The notes under the pieces are model-generated. The model was not told where the DNA came from and ran no database searches. It worked only from the letters and a program-made list of their open reading frames with translations. Below are positions 5,838 through 6,656 of a DNA stretch of 6,656 nt, piece after piece; position 1 is the stretch's first letter, and each line of letters opens with the position of its first letter. Source of the stretch: Microbacteriaceae bacterium (GTDB taxonomy: Bacteria > Actinomycetota > Actinomycetes > Actinomycetales > Microbacteriaceae); the NCBI GenBank assembly GCA_016463265.1, contig JAEMRP010000054.1, positions 1 to 6,656 of the forward strand, in the 5' to 3' direction. A program made the translations under genes and the position numbers.

Positions 5838-5869
5838 GGAGGAAATAGGGGAATTAGGCGCGAATCGGG

Positions 5870-5875
5870 CACAAT
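5870..5875 (+). promoter_or_regulatory. Candidate leaderless promoter of the Rrf2 gene
   Basis: CACAAT, a fair -10 match (it lacks the first T), is followed by six bases and the ATG at 5882. No ribosome site stands at a usable distance from that ATG: the GGAGGAAA at 5838-5845 is about 36 bases away. Confidence 0.4.
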
Positions 5876-5881
5876 GGGTTC

Positions 5882-6349
5882 ATGTACATCTCTGCTCGAG
5901 TCGATTACGCGATGCGCGCGTTGCTCGAACTCGCCTCCGCCCAGCGCGACAACCCGCGGGCGTTGCTCAAGGGCGATGCGATCGCCGAGACGCACGACAT
6001 TCCCACCAAGTTCCTCGTCGGGGTGTTGACGACACTTCGCACCGCCGGAATTCTGCAGAGCATGCGCGGTCGCGACGGGGGATTCCGCCTCGCCAAGCCC
6101 GCCGCCGACATTCGGGTTGCCGACGTCATGCGCGCACTCGAGGGCCCGCTCGCCGAGGTTCGCGGGGAACGCCCCGAAGAAACCGAATACCTGGGCGCGG
6201 CCGAGCACTTGCGCGACCTCTGGATCGCGACCCGGGTCGCTCTTCGCAGCGTGCTCGAGACCACGAGCCTCGCCGACATCGAAACCGGAAACCTCCCCAG
6301 CGAGGTGGCCGCTCTGCTGTCAGCGCCCGGTGCGTGGGCACGGCGTTAG
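5882..6349 (+). CDS. Rrf2 family transcriptional regulator without Fe-S cysteines
   Basis: Product of 155 residues. It begins with the family signature MYISARVDYAMRALLELA (1-18), followed by a winged helix-turn-helix: GDAIAETHDIPTKFLVGVLT (31-50) as the DNA-binding helices, and MRGRDGGFRLAKP (61-73) as the wing with its typical R-x-GG-x-L pattern. The dimerisation helix and C-terminal part (YLGAAEHLRDLWIATRVALRSVLE, 103-126) match the actinobacterial CymR-like branch. The three cysteines that hold the iron-sulfur cluster in IscR, NsrR and RirA are absent; in fact the protein has no cysteine at all. It therefore cannot ligate a cluster by cysteine, and probably senses a small molecule or a partner protein, as CymR does. 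It is transcribed away from the thioredoxin-like gene, with candidate operators between them, and ends 27 bases before thyX. Its targets are not known; the divergent redox genes and itself are the obvious candidates. Confidence 0.92.
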   Translation: MYISARVDYAMRALLELASAQRDNPRALLKGDAIAETHDIPTKFLVGVLTTLRTAGILQSMRGRDGGFRLAKPAADIRVADVMRALEGPLAEVRGERPEETEYLGAAEHLRDLWIATRVALRSVLETTSLADIETGNLPSEVAALLSAPGAWARR

Positions 6350-6364
6350 GTCGCTCGCAATCGG

Positions 6365-6370
6365 TAGGCT
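6365..6370 (+). promoter_or_regulatory. Candidate leaderless promoter of thyX
   Basis: TAGGCT fits TANNNT and lies exactly six bases before the ATG at 6377, within the 27-base gap after the Rrf2 gene. No proper Shine-Dalgarno sequence is present. It suggests that thyX can be transcribed separately from the Rrf2 gene. Confidence 0.45.
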
Positions 6371-6376
6371 GAAGTC

Positions 6377-6656
6377 ATGAGTGATGTGCAGTTCCGCAGC
6401 GACGTAACCGTCGAACTCGTTCGCTCTACCGCTAACGACCGCGACGTCTTGTTTGCGGCTCGTGTCTCGACGCAGGGCGAGCAATCACTCGAGGGCAACG
6501 CCGACGACGCCACCGACCGCGACAAGGGGCTCATCAACTATTTGATGCGCGACCGCCACGGTTCGCCGTTCGAGCACAATTCGATGACGTTCTATGTACA
6601 AGCACCGATTTTCGTGTTCCGCGAGTTCATGCGCCACCGCATCGCCTCGTACAACG
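6377..6656 (+). CDS. thyX: FAD-dependent thymidylate synthase ThyX, N-terminal part (3' truncated)
   Basis: The open frame from ATG 6377 runs off the window end; 93 residues are visible of a family usually about 220-260 long. ThyX methylates dUMP to dTMP using methylenetetrahydrofolate and reduced FAD, independently of ThyA. The visible features are VLFAARVSTQG (24-34), then DRHGSPFEHNSMTFYV (59-74), in which the H-x-S-P-F-E-H segment is a ThyX hallmark contributing to the FAD/dUMP site, then PIFVFREFMRHRIASYN (77-93). RHR at 86-88 begins the family's RHR-x7-S signature; the serine would be residue 96, just outside the window. In many Actinobacteria thyX is followed by dapA and an RNase J gene, so these may lie downstream (inference). 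The frame has no stop in the window and no other start with better support. Confidence 0.95.
   Translation, partial: MSDVQFRSDVTVELVRSTANDRDVLFAARVSTQGEQSLEGNADDATDRDKGLINYLMRDRHGSPFEHNSMTFYVQAPIFVFREFMRHRIASYN

Noticed and set aside
5838..5845. Strong Shine-Dalgarno-like GGAGGAAA upstream of the Rrf2 gene
   Set aside because: No ATG, GTG or TTG follows at a usable distance, and the Rrf2 ATG is about 36 bases away. It is probably part of the promoter region by chance.
5756..5881. A small RNA or riboswitch in the divergent intergenic region
   Set aside because: The region is only 126 bases, has no stable long hairpin or terminator, and is better explained by two promoters and operator-like repeats.

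Overview
The window looks like chromosomal DNA of an actinobacterium of moderately high GC (about 60% by eye). A member of Microbacteriaceae or a close relative is the best guess, from the pairing of a thioredoxin-like protein with a DUF4395 protein, the Rrf2 regulator type, the ThyX type and the apparently leaderless genes. No tRNA, rRNA, CRISPR array, insertion sequence or phage gene is visible, and no stretch longer than about 130 bases lacks a gene.

Region 1 (1-3903, + strand) is the end of a cell-surface polysaccharide locus. It holds the C-terminal part of an ExoA-like membrane glycosyltransferase, a two-domain protein joining a GT-A-like N-terminus to a polysaccharide pyruvyl transferase, a six-helix membrane protein that resembles the transmembrane half of an ABC exporter but has no ATPase, and a small family 2 glycosyltransferase. 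The last three are tightly packed (a 6-base gap, then an 8-base overlap) and are probably one transcription unit starting near base 598. Together they suggest assembly, pyruvate modification and perhaps membrane handling of an anionic glycan.

Region 2 (3881-5755, - strand) runs towards region 1 and overlaps it tail to tail by 23 bases. In transcription order it encodes a membrane-anchored thioredoxin-like protein with a CAPC site, a DUF4395 membrane protein with its own CxxC, and a TIGR01777-type SDR epimerase. The first two overlap by ATGA and look like a thiol redox pair at the membrane.

Region 3 (5756-5881) is a divergent promoter region with a perfect 12-base palindrome and a small array of CATTGT sites. 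Region 4 (5882-6656, + strand) has a cysteine-free Rrf2 regulator followed by the start of thyX, the FAD-dependent thymidylate synthase, which runs off the window end. Three genes around this region (thioredoxin-like, Rrf2, thyX) have a -10-like hexamer exactly six bases before the ATG, the layout expected of leaderless transcripts.

Most of the window is ordinary genes. The less ordinary points are the glycosyltransferase/pyruvyl transferase fusion, the ATPase-less ABC-type membrane protein beside it, a 27-base in-frame duplication of a gene's tail including its stop codon, and the regulatory architecture around the Rrf2 gene.
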